Source: Owenia fusiformis (lineage: Eukaryota; Annelida; Polychaeta; Sabellida; Oweniidae). Taken from it: 64,000 nt of DNA. Within the stretch, counting starts at the first letter, position 1. Each line of letters starts with the position of its first letter. The position numbers were made by a program, and so were the translations under genes. The notes beneath the pieces are model-generated. The model was not told where the DNA came from. It ran no database searches and was given only the letters and a program-made list of their open reading frames with translations. This document shows positions 1 to 12,875 of the stretch, in pieces. Where the stretch lies: contig CAIIXF020000003.1 of NCBI GenBank assembly GCA_903813345.2, positions 20,288,931 through 20,352,930 of the forward strand, read 5' to 3'.

Positions 1-194
1 AAATTTAGGTCATATCCCAAAGATTGCTTCACCAATATGTAACAGAACATCAAAATTATCATTTACACGTTTGCTAATAGGTTTATTGAAAATAATTAAC
101 CAGAGGTTTACTTCAATTGTGGCACCATTCTAAGTAAATACTGATGAACATACGATTATCGAATGTTGACTAAGTTACTTGGCTTGACTTGGCA

Positions 195-605
195 AAATAT
201 CTAGATATTGATCTTTGAACTTGAGATGACATTGGCCCATGAGCCATATTTTTAACCACAGGCCTCCAATTATGGGTAGTCAAGGTTCACAGCAGCATCA
301 AGGGCCTTAAACGCCAAATGCATAGATGTTGACCTTTGACATTGAGATTACCATGACCATAAATGTTATCCTTGACCTCAGATCACATATTCATGGGTCT
401 CCAAGGGTCACAACAGCTTCAAAATTCTTTAAAACGCCAAATACCTTAATACTGACCTTTGACCTTTAAATGACCCTGAACCATAAAGTTAACCTTGACT
501 TCAGGTCAGTACATAAGCATAGGTCGTCAAAGGTCACAGCACCACAGGGTCCTAAAATGTCAACTACCTAGATATCGACCTTTGAACTCGGAATGACTTT
601 GACCT
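195..605. repeat. Degenerate ~124-bp tandem repeat, four copies
   Basis: A block beginning with a TAGATATTGATCTTTGAAC-like line recurs near 201, 323, 446 and 572, giving a period of 122-126 bases. Each copy contains GACCTTTGACC-type runs and a GGTCACAGCA-like segment. The copies are well diverged, so this is old. There is no reading frame of note. The foldback element that follows interrupts its downstream edge, and GACCTT-rich sequence resumes after 5660. Bases 1-194 show nothing recognisable. Confidence 0.6.
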
Positions 606-659
606 TTGTAGAATACCCATTGACGTACCCTCAAACGGGTGTCTACAAAACAAAGACCT

Positions 660-1582
660 AAGACCTAAGACCTACAAAACTAAGACCCCCCACGTTATAA
701 AACCAAGACCCTGTTATAAAACTAAGACCCCCCACGTTATAAAACTAAGACCCTGTTATAAAACTAAGACCCCCCACGTTATAAAACTAAGACCCTGTTA
801 TAAAACTAAGACCCCCCACGTAATAAAACTAAGACCCTGTTATAAAACTAAGACCCCCCACGTTATAAAACTAAGACCCTGTTATAAAACTAAGACCCCC
901 CACGTTATAAAACTAAGACCCCCCACGTTATAAAACTAAGACCCTGTTATAAAACTAAGACCCCCCACGTTATAAAACTAAGACCCTGTTATAAAACTAA
1001 GACCCCCCACATTATAAAACTAAGACCCTGTTATAAAACTAAGACCCCCCACGTTATAAAACTAAGACCCTGTTATAAAACTAAGACCCCCCACTTTATA
1101 AAACTAAGACCCTGTTATAAAACTAAGACCACCCACTTTATAAAACTAAGACCCTGTTATAAAACTAAGACCCCCCACGTTATAAAACTAAGACCCTGTT
1201 ATAAAACTAAGACCCCCACGTTATAAAACTAAGACCCTGTTATAAAATTAAGACCCCCCACGTTATAAAACTAAGACCCTGTTATAAAACTAAGACCCCC
1301 CACGTTATAAAACTAAGACCCTGTTATAAAACTAAGACCCCCCACGTTATAAAACTAAGACCCTGTTATAAAACTAAGACCCCCCACGTAATAAAACTAA
1401 GACCCTGTTATAAAACTAAGACCCCCCACGTTATAAAACTAAAACCCTGTTATAAAACTAAGACCCCCCACGTTATAAAACTAAGACCCTGTTATAAAAC
1501 TAAGACCCCCCACGTTATAAAACTAAGACCCTGTTATAAAACTAAGACCTCCCACGTTATAAAACTAAGACCCTGTTATAAG
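660..1582. repeat. Left arm: 42-bp tandem array
   Basis: The unit is a dimer of ACTAAGACCCTGTTATAAA (19 bases) and a 23-base variant with a run of six C followed by ACGTTATAAA. About 21 units are present with few substitutions, which indicates recent homogenisation. The orientation is opposite to that of the arrays at 2886-3857 and 4563-5620. Confidence 0.9.
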
Positions 1583-2885
1583 AATCAGTCACCGTGCCTT
1601 GCTCTGCTCGCCACAAGGTAGTCTTGCCTCTGGGCCTTGTGTTCCCCAGTAACATACAACAGCGGATTATATAAAAATGGACTGTAACAAATACCCGGAT
1701 TTGTTGATTTTTAAAAAAAGTAATTTTTTGATATCACTTTTTATGCCCGGCATAAAAAGGGCATAAAACATAAAGACATAAAAAGTGATGTCCCATTTTA
1801 TGCTGAGCATAAAAAGAGACACTCCATTTTATGCTGGTATTGTTTTGGAAGTGATGTTTAATGGTAGTTCAAGATTTAAGACCCATCATTCTGGCACAGA
1901 TTGCTGAACCATTGTTAGTTAAGAATTCCTAATAGAATTAAGAATTATTAGCTGAAACTGAGTTGTTTTGCCCTGGCAAACAATTTTCCAACTTGTAGTT
2001 CAACTTCTTCTGTCTATTTGTTGACAGTCTGTGATGTCATCATCAATCATCACAATAGAAATGAGGTAATTCACGATGACATCACAAAGTACTCTGATGA
2101 CATCATCAATCATCACAATGGAAACGAGATAATTCATGATGACATCACAAAGCATCTCTGTCATAGATAGAACTCTGCCACATTTCTTAGAAATCAAACT
2201 ACTATGTGACATCATAGATAATCTCACTGTCACAGATAGAATTCACCTAATTCCCATTGTGATGATTGATGATGACATCACAGACTGTCAACACATATAG
2301 ACAAAAATGAATTTCAAATGCATATTGGAATATTGTTTGCTAGGACAAACAGAACAGTTTCAGCTATTAATTCTTAATTCTATTAGGAATTCTTAATTAA
2401 AATAAGTTGCTTCTGGTCCTTTAATAACAGGGTCTTAGACCTGTATGTTACTGGGGAACTCGAGGGATAGAGCCGAGACTACCTTAAAATTATGTATATG
2501 TGTACGTTACTAGGGAAAACAAGGGTCAGTGGCAAGACTACCATATGTGTATGTTACTAGGGTAAACAAGGGCCAGAGGCAAGACTACCATGTGTAGATT
2601 CTGTATGTGAGAAGGGAACACAAGGACCAGAAGCAAGACTACCTTTTGTAGAATCTTTATGTTAGTGGGGAGAATCTGTATATTAGAAGGGAACACAAGG
2701 ACCAGAAGCAAGACTACCTTTTGTAGAATCTTTATGTTAGTGGGGAGAATCTGTATATTAGAAGGGAACACAAGGACCAGAAGCAAGACTATCTTTTGTA
2801 GAATCTGTATGTTACTGGGGAACACAAGGCCCAGAGGCAAGACTACCTTGTGGCGAGCAGAGCAAGGCACGGTGACTGATTCTTA
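1583..2885. repeat. Palindromic core of foldback element
   Basis: The outer edge at 1583-1655 is the reverse complement of 2807-2885. A 36-base stretch near 2021-2056 is the reverse complement of 2256-2291, and 1929-1990 pairs with about 2321-2398. The core can therefore fold on itself around a centre near 2150. A short direct repeat (GGGAACACAAGGACCAGAAG units, about 2610-2830) sits in the right half. The small open frames here are products of these repeats and look non-coding. Confidence 0.7.
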
Positions 2886-3867
2886 TAACAGGGTCTTAGT
2901 TTTATTACGTGGGGGGTCTTAGTTTTATAACAGGGTCTTAGTTTTATTATGTGGGGGGTCTTAGTTTTATAACAGGGTCTTAGTTTTATAACGTTGGGGG
3001 TCTTGGTTTTATAACAGGGTCTTAGTTTTATAACGTGGGGGGTCTTAGTTTTATAACGTGGGGGGTCTTAGTTTTATAACAGGGTCTTAGTTTTATTACA
3101 TGAGGGGTCTTAGTTTTATAACGTGTGGGGTCTTAGTTTTATAACGTGGGGGGTCTTAGTTTTATAACAGGGTCTTAGTTTTATAACGTGGGGGTCTTAG
3201 TTTTATAACAGGGTCTTAGTTTTATAACGTGGGGGGTCTTAGTTTTATAACAGGGTCTTAGTTTTATAACGTGGGGGGTCTTAGTTTTATAACAGGGTCT
3301 TAGTTTTATAACGTGAGGGGTCTTAGTTTTATAACAGGGTCTTAGTTTTATAACGTGAGGGGTCTTAGTTTTATAACAGGGTCTTAGTTTTATAACGTGG
3401 GGGGTCTTAGTTTTATAACAGGGTCTTAGTTTTATTACGTGGGGGGTCTTAGTTTTATAACAGGGTCTTAGTTTTATAACGTGGGGGGTCTTAGTTTTAT
3501 AACAGGGTCTTAGTTTTATAACGTGGGGGGGTCTTAGTTTTATAACAGGGTCTTAGTTTTATAACGTGGGGGGTCTTAGTTTTATAACAGGGTCTTAGTT
3601 TTATAACGTGAGGGGTCTTAGTTTTATAACATGGTCTTAGTTTTATAACGTGGGGGGTCTTAGTTTTATAACAGGGTCTTAGTTTTATAACGTGGGGGGG
3701 TCTTAGTTTTATAACAGGGTCTTAGTTTTATAACGTGGGGGTCTTAGTTTTATAACAGGGTCTTAGTTTTATTACATGGGGGGTCTTAGTTTTATAACAG
3801 GGTCTTAGTTTTATAACGTGGGGGGTCTTAGTTTTGTAGGTCTTAGGTCTTAGTTTTGTAGACACCC
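2886..3867. repeat. Right arm: inverted 42-bp array and first terminus
   Basis: This is the same 42-bp unit as the left arm in reverse complement (GGGGGGTCTTAGTTTTATAA). It ends in GTCTTAGGTCTTAGTTTTG then TAGACACCC, matching the inverted left terminus. This marks the original right boundary of the element. Confidence 0.85.
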
Positions 3868-5648
3868 GAAATCAAACTACTATGTGACATCATAGATAAT
3901 CTCACTGTCACAGATAGAATTCACCTAATTCCCATTGTGATGATTGATGATGACATCACAGACTGTCAACACATATAGACAAAAATGAATTTCAAATGCA
4001 TATTGGGATATTGTTTGCTAGGACAAACAGAACAGTTTCAGCTATTAATTCTTAATTCTATTAGGAATTCTTAACTAAAATAAGTTGCTTCTGGTGCTTT
4101 TATAACAGGGTCTTAGACCTGTATGTTACTGGGGAACTCGAGGGATAGAGCCGAGACTACCTTAAAATTATGTATATGTGTACGTTACTAGGGAAAACAA
4201 GGGTCAGTGGCAAGACTACCATATGTGTATGTTACTAGGGTAAACAAGGGCCAAAGGCAAGACTACCATGTGTAGATTCTGTATGTGAGAAGGGAACACA
4301 AGGACCAGAAGCAAGACTACCTTTTGTAGAATCTTTATGTTAGTGGGGAGAATCTGTATATTAGAAGGGAACACAAGGACCAGAAGCAAGACTAGCTTTT
4401 GTAGAATATTTATGTTAGTGGGGAGAATCTGTATATTAGAAGGGAACACAAGGACCAGAAGCAAGACTATCTTTTGTAGAATCTGTATGTTACTGGGGAA
4501 CACAAGGCCCAGAGGCAAGACTACCTTGTGGCGAGCAGAGCAAGGCACGGTGACTGATTCTTATAACAGGGTCTTAGTTTTATTACGTGGGGGGTCTTAG
4601 TTTTATAACAGGGTCTTAGTTTTATTACGTGGGGGGTCTTAGTTTTATAACAGGGTCTTAGTTTTATAACGTGGGGGGTCTTAGTTTTATAACAGGGTCT
4701 TAGTTTTATTACATGTGGGGTCTTAGTTTTATAACAGGGTCTTAGTTTTATAACGTGGGGGGTCTTAGTTTTATAACAGGGTCTTAGTTTTATAACGTGG
4801 GGGGTCTTAGTTTTATAACAGGGTCTTAGTTTTATAACGTGGGGGGTCTTAGTTTTATAACAGGGTCTTAGTTTTATTACGTGGGGGGTCTTAGTTTTAT
4901 AACAGGGTCTTAGTTTTATAACGTGGGGGGTCTAAGTTTAATAACAGGGTCTTAGTTTTATAACGTGGGGGGTCTTAGTTTTATAACAGGGTCTTAGTTT
5001 TATAACGTGGGGGGTCTTAGTTTTATAACAGGGTCTTAGTTTTATAACGTGGGGGGTCTTAGTTTTATAACAGGGTCTTAGTTTTATAACGTGGGGGGTC
5101 TTAGTTTTATAACAGGGTCTTAGTTTTATAACGTGGGGGGTCTTAGTTTTATAACAGGGTCTTAGTTTTATAACGTGGGGGGTCTTAGTTTTATAATAGG
5201 GTCTTAGTTTTATAACGTGGGGGGTCTTAGTTTTATAACAGGGTCTTAGTTTTATAACGTGGGGGGTCTTAGTTTTATAACAGGGTCTTAGTTTTATAAC
5301 GTGGGGGGTCTTAGTTTAATAACAGGGTCTTCGTTTTATAACGTGGGGGGTCTTAGTTTTATAACAGGGTCTTAGTTTTATAACGTGAGGGGTCTTAGTT
5401 ATAACAGGGTCTTAGTTTTATAACGTGGGGGTCTTAGTTTTATAACAGGGTCTTAGTTTTATAACGTGGGGGGTCTTAGTTTTATAACAGGGTCTTAGTT
5501 TTATTACATGGGGGGTCTTAGTTTTATAACAGGGTCTTAGTTTTATAACGTGGGGGGTCTTAGTTTTATAACAGGGTCTTAGTTTTATAACGTGGGGGGT
5601 CTTAGTTTTGTAGGTCTTAGGTCTTAGGTCTTAGTTTTGTAGACACCC
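3868..5648. repeat. Tandem duplication of element right half
   Basis: Bases 3868 to about 4562 repeat 2190-2885 nearly identically, starting GAAATCAAACTACTATGTGA. They are followed by another inverted 42-bp array and a second terminus. The array here is about 100 bases longer than the 2886-3867 array, as expected from unequal exchange within the repeats. Confidence 0.85.
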
Positions 5649-5659
5649 ATTGACGTACC

Positions 5660-7719
5660 TAGTATATTGACCAAGTATGATGACCTTTAGGTTGAACTGT
5701 CTAGGGGGAGATGTCTGGACAGCCAGAAAAACTGAAGACCGTGTCCTAGTAGGGGATAACGATCTCCCAAAACACATTTTTGGATTTAAAAGTAATCTAC
5801 AAGTGTGCAAGTGTGTGGCCAATAATTATTTGTGTCGTACACGTGTTTTTACGCTAAAATGATGCTCTAATATTTGGACACCGCAGACAGTTTTTCTCGT
5901 CGGCCTGATTTAATTAATAAGGTCTATGTCTCAAAAGTATGCAATGAATTTCAAAGGAGTTGGGTAAACTAGCAACAGAGAGTGCCCCAATTGAAGTGTG
6001 AAAAAACTTTTTTTAAGAATAGGAGAAAAAAACATCAGAAATGCATAGATTGAAGTCTATATTTTTGGGTAGTATTTTTAAAAAAATTTAGAAAAAATTG
6101 TTACGGTGTCTGGAGACCTTCAAAGAGGGTGGGGGCCAGAAGGAAAAAATTCACATATTTTGCAACCCTCTTGATGAATTCCAATTTACTCAGCTATGAA
6201 TGAATGTTTTTGATTTATCTGTCCAGTATTATGTTAATATATATTTATTTGATCCATACATACAATTGATTTAAACAATATGTACAGTTTAGAGGTAAGT
6301 AAAGCTTTGAAAGAACATTTCATGCTGAGTCTGGGTGACATTTTTATTCACTGGAGGTAGTAATCCTATGAGTGTTTTCACATAGAGCATAACAAGTCTC
6401 CACTCTAATAAGTGCTTCTTTAGTTACATAAATGTTATATTGTTGCATACAAAGAATAATTTTGATGGAGACTTATTATGCTCGATGTGAATTTTAGAAC
6501 TTTATAGAAAATTTTGCCTGCCATTTTTGTTGATTATTCAAAATGGCCAAATGCTATTCATGATGCATATGTAGGAAGCAGGTAAATTCTCCTAGAAAAC
6601 GGAGAAAGGTTACAGAAAATTTAGCTTCACAAGTCAAGAATGCCAAAGTTGGACAGATAATATGCAATAATTTTTAATTACCCCTAAATTGTATCTTTGT
6701 AAATTATCTCATGATTACAACAATATAGGGTAAAAGAAAGAATACTGACTATTGCAACTAATAATAGAATTGATATTGAGGTAATATAAGCTTGATTTGG
6801 GAGGAGATTGTTGTGATATTAGGTTGATATCAGAACTTATATTTTTTGATATTGCTTATGTAATGGCAATATGTTGGTAATTGGGCAGATATAAAGTTAA
6901 TATTGGATTGATATTTGTCAGAAATTGCTATCGAATTGGGCTTATATTTGGGTGATATTGCTATAATATTGAGTTAATATTTGGGTTATATTGGATTGAT
7001 ATTGGGGTGATATTGCTATCATATTGGGCCAATATTTGCTTGATATTTGGGTGATATTGCTATCACATTGGGCCAATATTTGGGTGATATTGGATTGATA
7101 TTGGGGCGATATCGCTATCATATTGGGTCCATTATTTGGCTCATATTTGGCTGATATTGGATTTACAGTGGGATATTATTACAATCAGAATAATTGGGTG
7201 ATATTTGGTAAATAAGAGGGTTGATATTGGACTGTTACTTAAATAATATGAGGCCAATACTTGGATTATTTTGGATTGATATAGAGTGACATTTGATTGA
7301 CAATTGGTTGATGTTGCTATGATATTAATAATATAAATATCTCATTATTGGCAAATTGCCAATTTACTATATATTATAATTCCAACCTCTATGAGACTAA
7401 ATTCCTACAGATATTTGTGATATTTTAACCAAAAAGGTATATTTTGGTAGAAAATAATGAATTTTTTAATTTGACCTTGACCTGGGGAATATGACCTTGA
7501 CCTAAATTTTCATACATTTTTGAAACACATATATCACATAGATTAATAAAATAAAGAGAAAACTTGAAAATCAGGTGGGGCTAAAAATGGCCTTGTTTAC
7601 CCAACTCCTTTCTCTTTGTACTCGTACTTTGTAGACGCACAAAACAGGTTATGAAAACAGGTTTTCTGCAAAGTTATCAAATTTAGAAAATATGGATCTT
7701 GTTTTTGAGTGGCTTAACA
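5660..7719. other. Gene-free AT-rich stretch
   Basis: No supported gene. From about 6780 to 7330 the sequence is a degenerate repeat built on GATATTGGGT/ATATTGG words with irregular spacing. A short GACCTTGACC repeat lies at about 7472-7502. The 60-residue frames near 5631-5862 on both strands show no family resemblance and overlap each other, so they are not called. Confidence 0.5.
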
Positions 7720-10700
7720 CACTGTGGCTAGTCGATCTATGTAGATGCAGTCAGGCACATGTAATGTTTCGTGAGTACCCGCCTCTGTACTTTTCAATGG
7801 AAGAATTTTGCACTTCTGTTTAAATAATCTATATTTACTCATCCGTGTATATCATACTTTATTGATTTACAAAACCAAAGCTACGCTATAAACACACATT
7901 CTCTGATATTTTTACGGAGAATAGATAACTCAAACGAGTTCACTCGACCAGTTTTATCATCTCGCTCATAGCTGTGAGAAGGTATGTATAATTTGCCATA
8001 GGTTTACCTTGTAATGGGGAATAAAAAATTCAAGTAATATAATTATTTCACATACACAAATATGTCTGTGTGAAGTAAAATACAAATACAATGCGTTCTA
8101 TAATATTTTTGGGGCTATGTTATGAAATATCCGCTTTAAAAAAGCAATTTAATTATGATGTATCATGTGGATTAATAGACGTTCTGATTGGATTCATTGA
8201 ACAGACTGGCTAGGTTTCAATTGAATCATTCTGAATGTGTGTATTTTTAATATTTTAATCCACAGTGTTATATTGGTAATTGGAAAGATTCCACTTACCA
8301 CGATTTCAAAAAATTGTAAATAGATAATATTATTCTTGAATTATGGTCATTTGTTTCAAGGAATCTGGAGGCTCGTTCAGCTGAGCTGACAAAATCATCA
8401 AGATTTACGGATGGTCCATCTGTTGGCTGCTCATTGTCACTTTCAAGGAATGTTAATGGCTCTGAAACGTGTAGCCTTGCTCAAGTCGGTATTTATTTAC
8501 TTATGTGATCTTGAATTATTACCACCTTGTACAATCCAATGCATCATCGCTGATATTATGCTAAGTTACTCAGCGGTTCCGAGATTCCCATAATACCTAG
8601 GCTACCTAAGGGTATCGCAAAACCATATTGATTGACAATATGGACATGGACACAACGTGTGACTTCAGGCTGATTGACCAATCAAAACGTTATCAGGTTC
8701 ACCTGCATTAAAAAAGCAAACTACCCATCTAAGACTTGAAATTCAATGATCTGATCGGGTGTTTCTTGAGAGTTACAATATATTATGTTATTAAATGTAC
8801 ATTTGAATGTAAGCAGTCATTAATACTCGTCTAAATAAAATCATGCAATTCAATGTTGATTCAAATCAAAACTGAATTCGCGATGGAAATGCACGAAGAC
8901 CTAGTCCGACAATGTAGGGCCGTCGTTGATTTGTCAAATTTTACCGACAAAAACATTGGGTTGGTAAAGCACGTGTCTTTCTCTTGAGTACAAGGCGGTC
9001 ATAATAGAAATCAAGATAAGTAAAAGAGACCGACTTGGGCAAGGCTATGAAACTTGATTTCTGGGTATTCCAGTGGGCCGTTGGGTCTTTTGCTCTGAAT
9101 TCACTTCATTGGCTTACCTAATTTCAACATTTTCATTGTCATCATTACATGTTATGGACCCGTTTTTCAAATTAACATTATTAGCGATAAAACCATAGTT
9201 TTTTAGCCTATTGGATTGACCAGGCGTCCGTCCGTTTGTCCGTCCGTCCGTCCGTTGGTCCGTCCGTCTGTCAACATTGGCTGCACAAATTAAAACTGCT
9301 ATCTGGACTGAGTCATTTCCACATTCATTTTATGGATATCCATAATGTTTATTTGACCTATCATTGCCATTTCCCAAGTTCGGCCGGTTTCCAAGAAATT
9401 GCTGATTTTTTAATTTCGAGAAAAATCGATCTGATGATAACTTTTAGAAAGTCAAGAGAAGTGAAGAAAAGATTGAAAAATATACCAGTCCAGTCCAGGT
9501 CCAAGTCAAGGTCCAGTTCAGGCCCAAGTCCAGATCTAGGTCTAATCAGGTTTAATCTAGGTCAAAGGTCAAGAACTAGGTCAAATCCAGTACTTTGTCA
9601 TTTTTTCAATTTTCTCAGTCGTCCTTTAATATTTTTGCTCCGTTTTTTTTCATCACGTTCCTTGGAAAAAAGCTAATCCCTACAGGCAAGTTGTTTTGAT
9701 CACTTTTACCGTTTTAGGGATATGGCATCCGAAAAGTAGGTCACAATAAAAAAGTTCTTGGAATTCAATGTATGAGTTATGAAATATGTGAAGAATTGTC
9801 CAAGGAATCCGAATCTGCAAACCAGATTTTGATCCGACTTCCGGTTCGGAAGTTATGGCATTTTGAAATCTCAAAAATCGCTATTTCGGTATCCCATGTT
9901 AAGTCAATGGGGCTTGAGAAAATTATCAATTGTAACATCACAACACTAGATACAGCTTGGATGCAGCCAACTTAATAGGAATCTACAATAGAAGCCATCC
10001 TCAAAATCTACTTTCCTTCAAAATTTGGACACTAAAAGGCCTAGGTCAAAATCTAGGTCAAATTCATAGTTTTTCCTTTGACTACAACAAATCATATCTG
10101 AACCAACAACAAAGGACTCATCTTTTATTGATCTCATATTTACCAATACTTTTGTTTGAAAATCAGGATATACATTCCTCTGAAGGTTCTACACTGCGTG
10201 AGCACAGGACCGTGGGTCCTTTTTATCATCTGTAATGGCATTTTCCAGTTGATGGGTTTATATATAGTATTTTCAATTTTTCATGAGGGTGTCTTTAAAC
10301 TACTTCTAATGGGGTGGCCAATTACTTTACTGAATGAGGAATGTTTATCCAAACAATGGATACAAAGAAAATCTGGCCAGTTGTCCATCAGTAAATAAAT
10401 CATCATGATAAAAGTATAATTTATTAAAGCATCCTTTTGTTACCGTTCTGAATCCAAATGATACATAGGTGCATCCATTTATATGTTGACGTTTACGAAA
10501 TGTTTTTCAAATATCTTCCCTATAACAGGAATATGGTAGCTGAAACTTTCACACATTGTCATACTATGTATATTGAATATGTATGCAAGATTTCAAGTCA
10601 CGATGTTAAGTAGAAACTCTGAGATCACTTACCTCGATTTGCTGTCATATTTTTGCAATGATCCCATTCCCTATAATGTACGCGAGCACCCACGATACAT

Positions 10701-10744
10701 TACATATAAATGACTGCATCCACATAGATCGACTAGCCACAGTG
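7720..10744. mobile_element. 3.0-kb TIR element, Transib-like ends, non-autonomous
   Basis: The left end (CACTGTGGCTAGTCGATC, from 7720) is the inverse of the right end (ending 10744). The first 34 bases match with one difference and weaker similarity continues to about 65 bases. The flanks are TAACA at 7715-7719 and TAACA at 10745-10749, a 5-bp duplication. A CAC start fitting CACWRTG plus a 5-bp duplication is the pattern of Transib and RAG-like transposons. That assignment is inference, because no transposase is present. The interior holds a (GTCC)n microsatellite and a GGTCAAG/CCAGGTC-type hexamer repeat (about 9484-9595). The 146-residue frame over these repeats is considered spurious. 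A related end occurs at about 58842-58883. Confidence 0.65.
9226..9270. repeat. (CCGT)n microsatellite
   Basis: An imperfect run of GTCC/CCGT tetramers lies within the 3.0-kb TIR element. It creates a false start for an open frame. Confidence 0.85.
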
Positions 10745-10749
10745 TAACA

Positions 10750-11410
10750 AGCAGACTTGCAGTAAATTGGCCATTGCAAATTGCAAAATCAGATCGTCAA
10801 ATTAATCGCTTCGTTTTTAAACATATCCTTCATATCTCCATCCAAAACTTTAGGATTTGATAGAGATAAGTTATAACTTGTACAGGAAGAAATGGCAGAT
10901 CCTACCTTAATTTAGAATCGCTGATTTATCTGGATAAATTCCGAGAAGAAATTGTTCAACATCGTGATCAGCTCAGACTACATGTCGTGTGCATGTCATG
11001 TGATGTGAACTCTGAACTCGCGTGATAAAATACGGCATCTTGATTGGTTACTACTCGTGTTGTCATGACGCGAAAAGCAGTAGTAAACACTGCATATGTT
11101 AATGAACTGCCATATATGGAACAACTGTCTTTCTGATTGGTTAACTTTACATGCCTCCTAAATGAATATAGTAGTCGTAGTAAATGTTTCATTGATAACT
11201 ATGAAAGTGGGCGTGACCAGCTTTATTTGGACACCAAATTCAAGATGTTTCAAATTGAAATGGCCCCGCAAGCCCGCCCGCAAGACGAGGTTGAAATATC
11301 GGCAATTTGATACTGATATGGTCTACGATAGATCAAAATTGCCTGCCCCGCGTCACATGTCACGTGAGCCTATATTTGTTGAAAAATGAAAGAGATAGTG
11401 ACACTTTTTA
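10750..11410. other. Gene-free interval upstream of FMO
   Basis: No supported gene. There is a short run of ATGTCGTGTGCATGTCATGT-like dinucleotide-rich sequence around 10980-11005. Frames of 74-78 residues are unsupported by any motif. Confidence 0.4.
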
Positions 11411-11901
11411 CACCCCAGTCACATTTCCTACGGCGACCTTGCGGTCTATCATTTCTGCGGCCAGTAGCTTTTCTACGCTCGCCGCAGAATTTCTGCGCTC
11501 TCATACTTTTGCAGTCACATTTCCCACGGCAGCCGCACGGTGAATTTTAAATTTATATTGATAAATAATAGTTTTTTTCATTTTATTTACATCAGGACAA
11601 TTTATAAATGTTATTCAAAGTGCTAGGATGTAATATCAAATGAAAAGTGATCGTGAAACATTGACAAATAATGATTCAATCTTGTTGAGCCAGTTGATTT
11701 CTACGGGGACCTCAGAAATGAAAAAATATTATAACTCCGAGTTATAATTTCTACGCCTTCCCTGCGGCCTGTAAAAATCTGCATAGGCCGTACGGAGGCC
11801 GCAAGGCGAGCGTAGTTTTTCTACGCTCGCCGCAGAAATTCACCGATTTAATTGTTCTGCGGTCGACTTGCGGCCGCCGTGCGACAAATGTGACTGGGGT
11901 G
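11411..11901. mobile_element. MITE, TTA target duplication
   Basis: The terminal inverted repeat CACCCCAGTCACATTT starts at 11411 and its complement ends at 11901. Flanking TTA lies at 11408-11410 and 11902-11904. The interior contains inverted CTACGCTCGCCGCAG words and GC-rich patches unlike the surroundings. A 3-bp TTA duplication fits PIF/Harbinger-type elements. It has no coding capacity. Confidence 0.7.
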
Positions 11902-12112
11902 TTAATCTTAAGTTATACCAATATTACAAACACATATCCTATTTTTTCATTATATATTTATTTCTTCATTATATGTACATTTCTTTTAAACTATATTGAT
12001 TCATTTTTGCAAAACCTTTGCTATTAGATCTTTAAAGTCAGAATCAGATCTACAAGGGGTGACAAAATTGCAAACACCATGTACACTTGATCTACCAATC
12101 TATTTCTTACGA

Positions 12113-12268
12113 TCTCAAATATATCAGGGAGTTTAAGCTTGCATAAAAAATCGAAACGCCAACATATACGTATGACCAATCACCCATACAAATTCATCGC
12201 TTAAATATTTTCCGTTTACGTTTAGGTTGTGAAAACATTGCAAGCTTTAACTCCCTAATATCTCGTAA
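12113..12268. repeat. Short inverted-repeat element
   Basis: CAGGGAGTTTAAGCTTGCA on the left pairs with TGCAAGCTTTAACTCCCTAA on the right, enclosing about 110 bases. It looks like a small MITE; the flanking duplication is not clear. Confidence 0.5.
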
Positions 12269-12596
12269 AAGACCCGCAATATGTTATGAATTGGTTGAAG
12301 TTATTTAAGTACAAAAATTGGAAAATATTTAATTTATAGCATGAGCCAAAAATATTTAAAAGTTTTTTTTGTAATGCCCACTCTCGCTAGGTCTGATTCT
12401 CCCTTTAAACAACAATTTACTATTGACACGCAAGATAGTGTTATGCTACGATGATGTTGCTTGTTGCTCATTCGGTTAGTTTGTCTTGTTCGTATCAACG
12501 TGACCAACTTTACACTCCCCGACCTTTTTTTGTACATCACGTAGCCAGAACGGTCGACATTTAAGCACTACTGCTGTGTACGCAATTTTATGACAG

Positions 12597-12875
12597 TTTA
12601 GGACTGATTAGTTTTCAGGCATTCTGGGTAAATGTTCAGGTGGCCATTTTGGATGTTTTGTCCTAAAATCTTGTCTTTTGAAGCTTGTCTACAGGATTCC
12701 AGCCGAACTGTATCAGGGATTTATCTGACATTTCCAGGAATGTTTCTAAGTATGAAAGTTTAGAACTAATTAGTTTTTGGGCATTATGGGTAAATGTTAA
12801 GACGGCCCATTATGAATTTTCCGTCCTAAAATCTTGTCTGTCAAGTCTTGTCTACAGCTTTCCAGCCAAACCGTT
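12597..12875. repeat. Two diverged direct repeats (~120 bp, 160-bp spacing)
   Basis: The segment starting AGTTTAGGACTGATTAGTTT near 12597 recurs near 12757 with moderate divergence, including a shared GTCCTAAAATCTTGTC word. There is no gene. The rest of 11905-13414 shows nothing else recognisable, and a core promoter for the downstream FMO gene could not be identified. Confidence 0.55.

Larger units (their letters stand above)
637..5648. mobile_element. Composite foldback element with tandem-repeat arms
   Basis: The left end (GGGTGTCTACAAAAC from 637) is the reverse complement of the right end (GTTTTGTAGACACCC, ending at 5648). The flanks carry the same 11 bases, ATTGACGTACC, at 619-629 and 5649-5659, which looks like a target-site duplication. 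Seven extra bases (630-636) lie between the left flank copy and the terminus. The arms are arrays of a 42-bp unit in opposite orientations around a palindromic core. A further right terminus at 3858-3867 shows that the original element was 637-3867 and that its right half was then duplicated (3868-5648). No transposase is visible, so it is non-autonomous and its superfamily is unassigned. Confidence 0.75.

Noticed and set aside
2538-4600. 110- and 87-codon frames, present twice
   Set aside because: They lie in short direct repeats of the foldback core and are duplicated with it. The two strands mirror each other and no protein family is evident.
9236-9676. 146-codon frame on the plus strand
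   Set aside because: It begins in a (CCGT)n microsatellite and runs through a hexamer repeat inside a non-autonomous TIR element.
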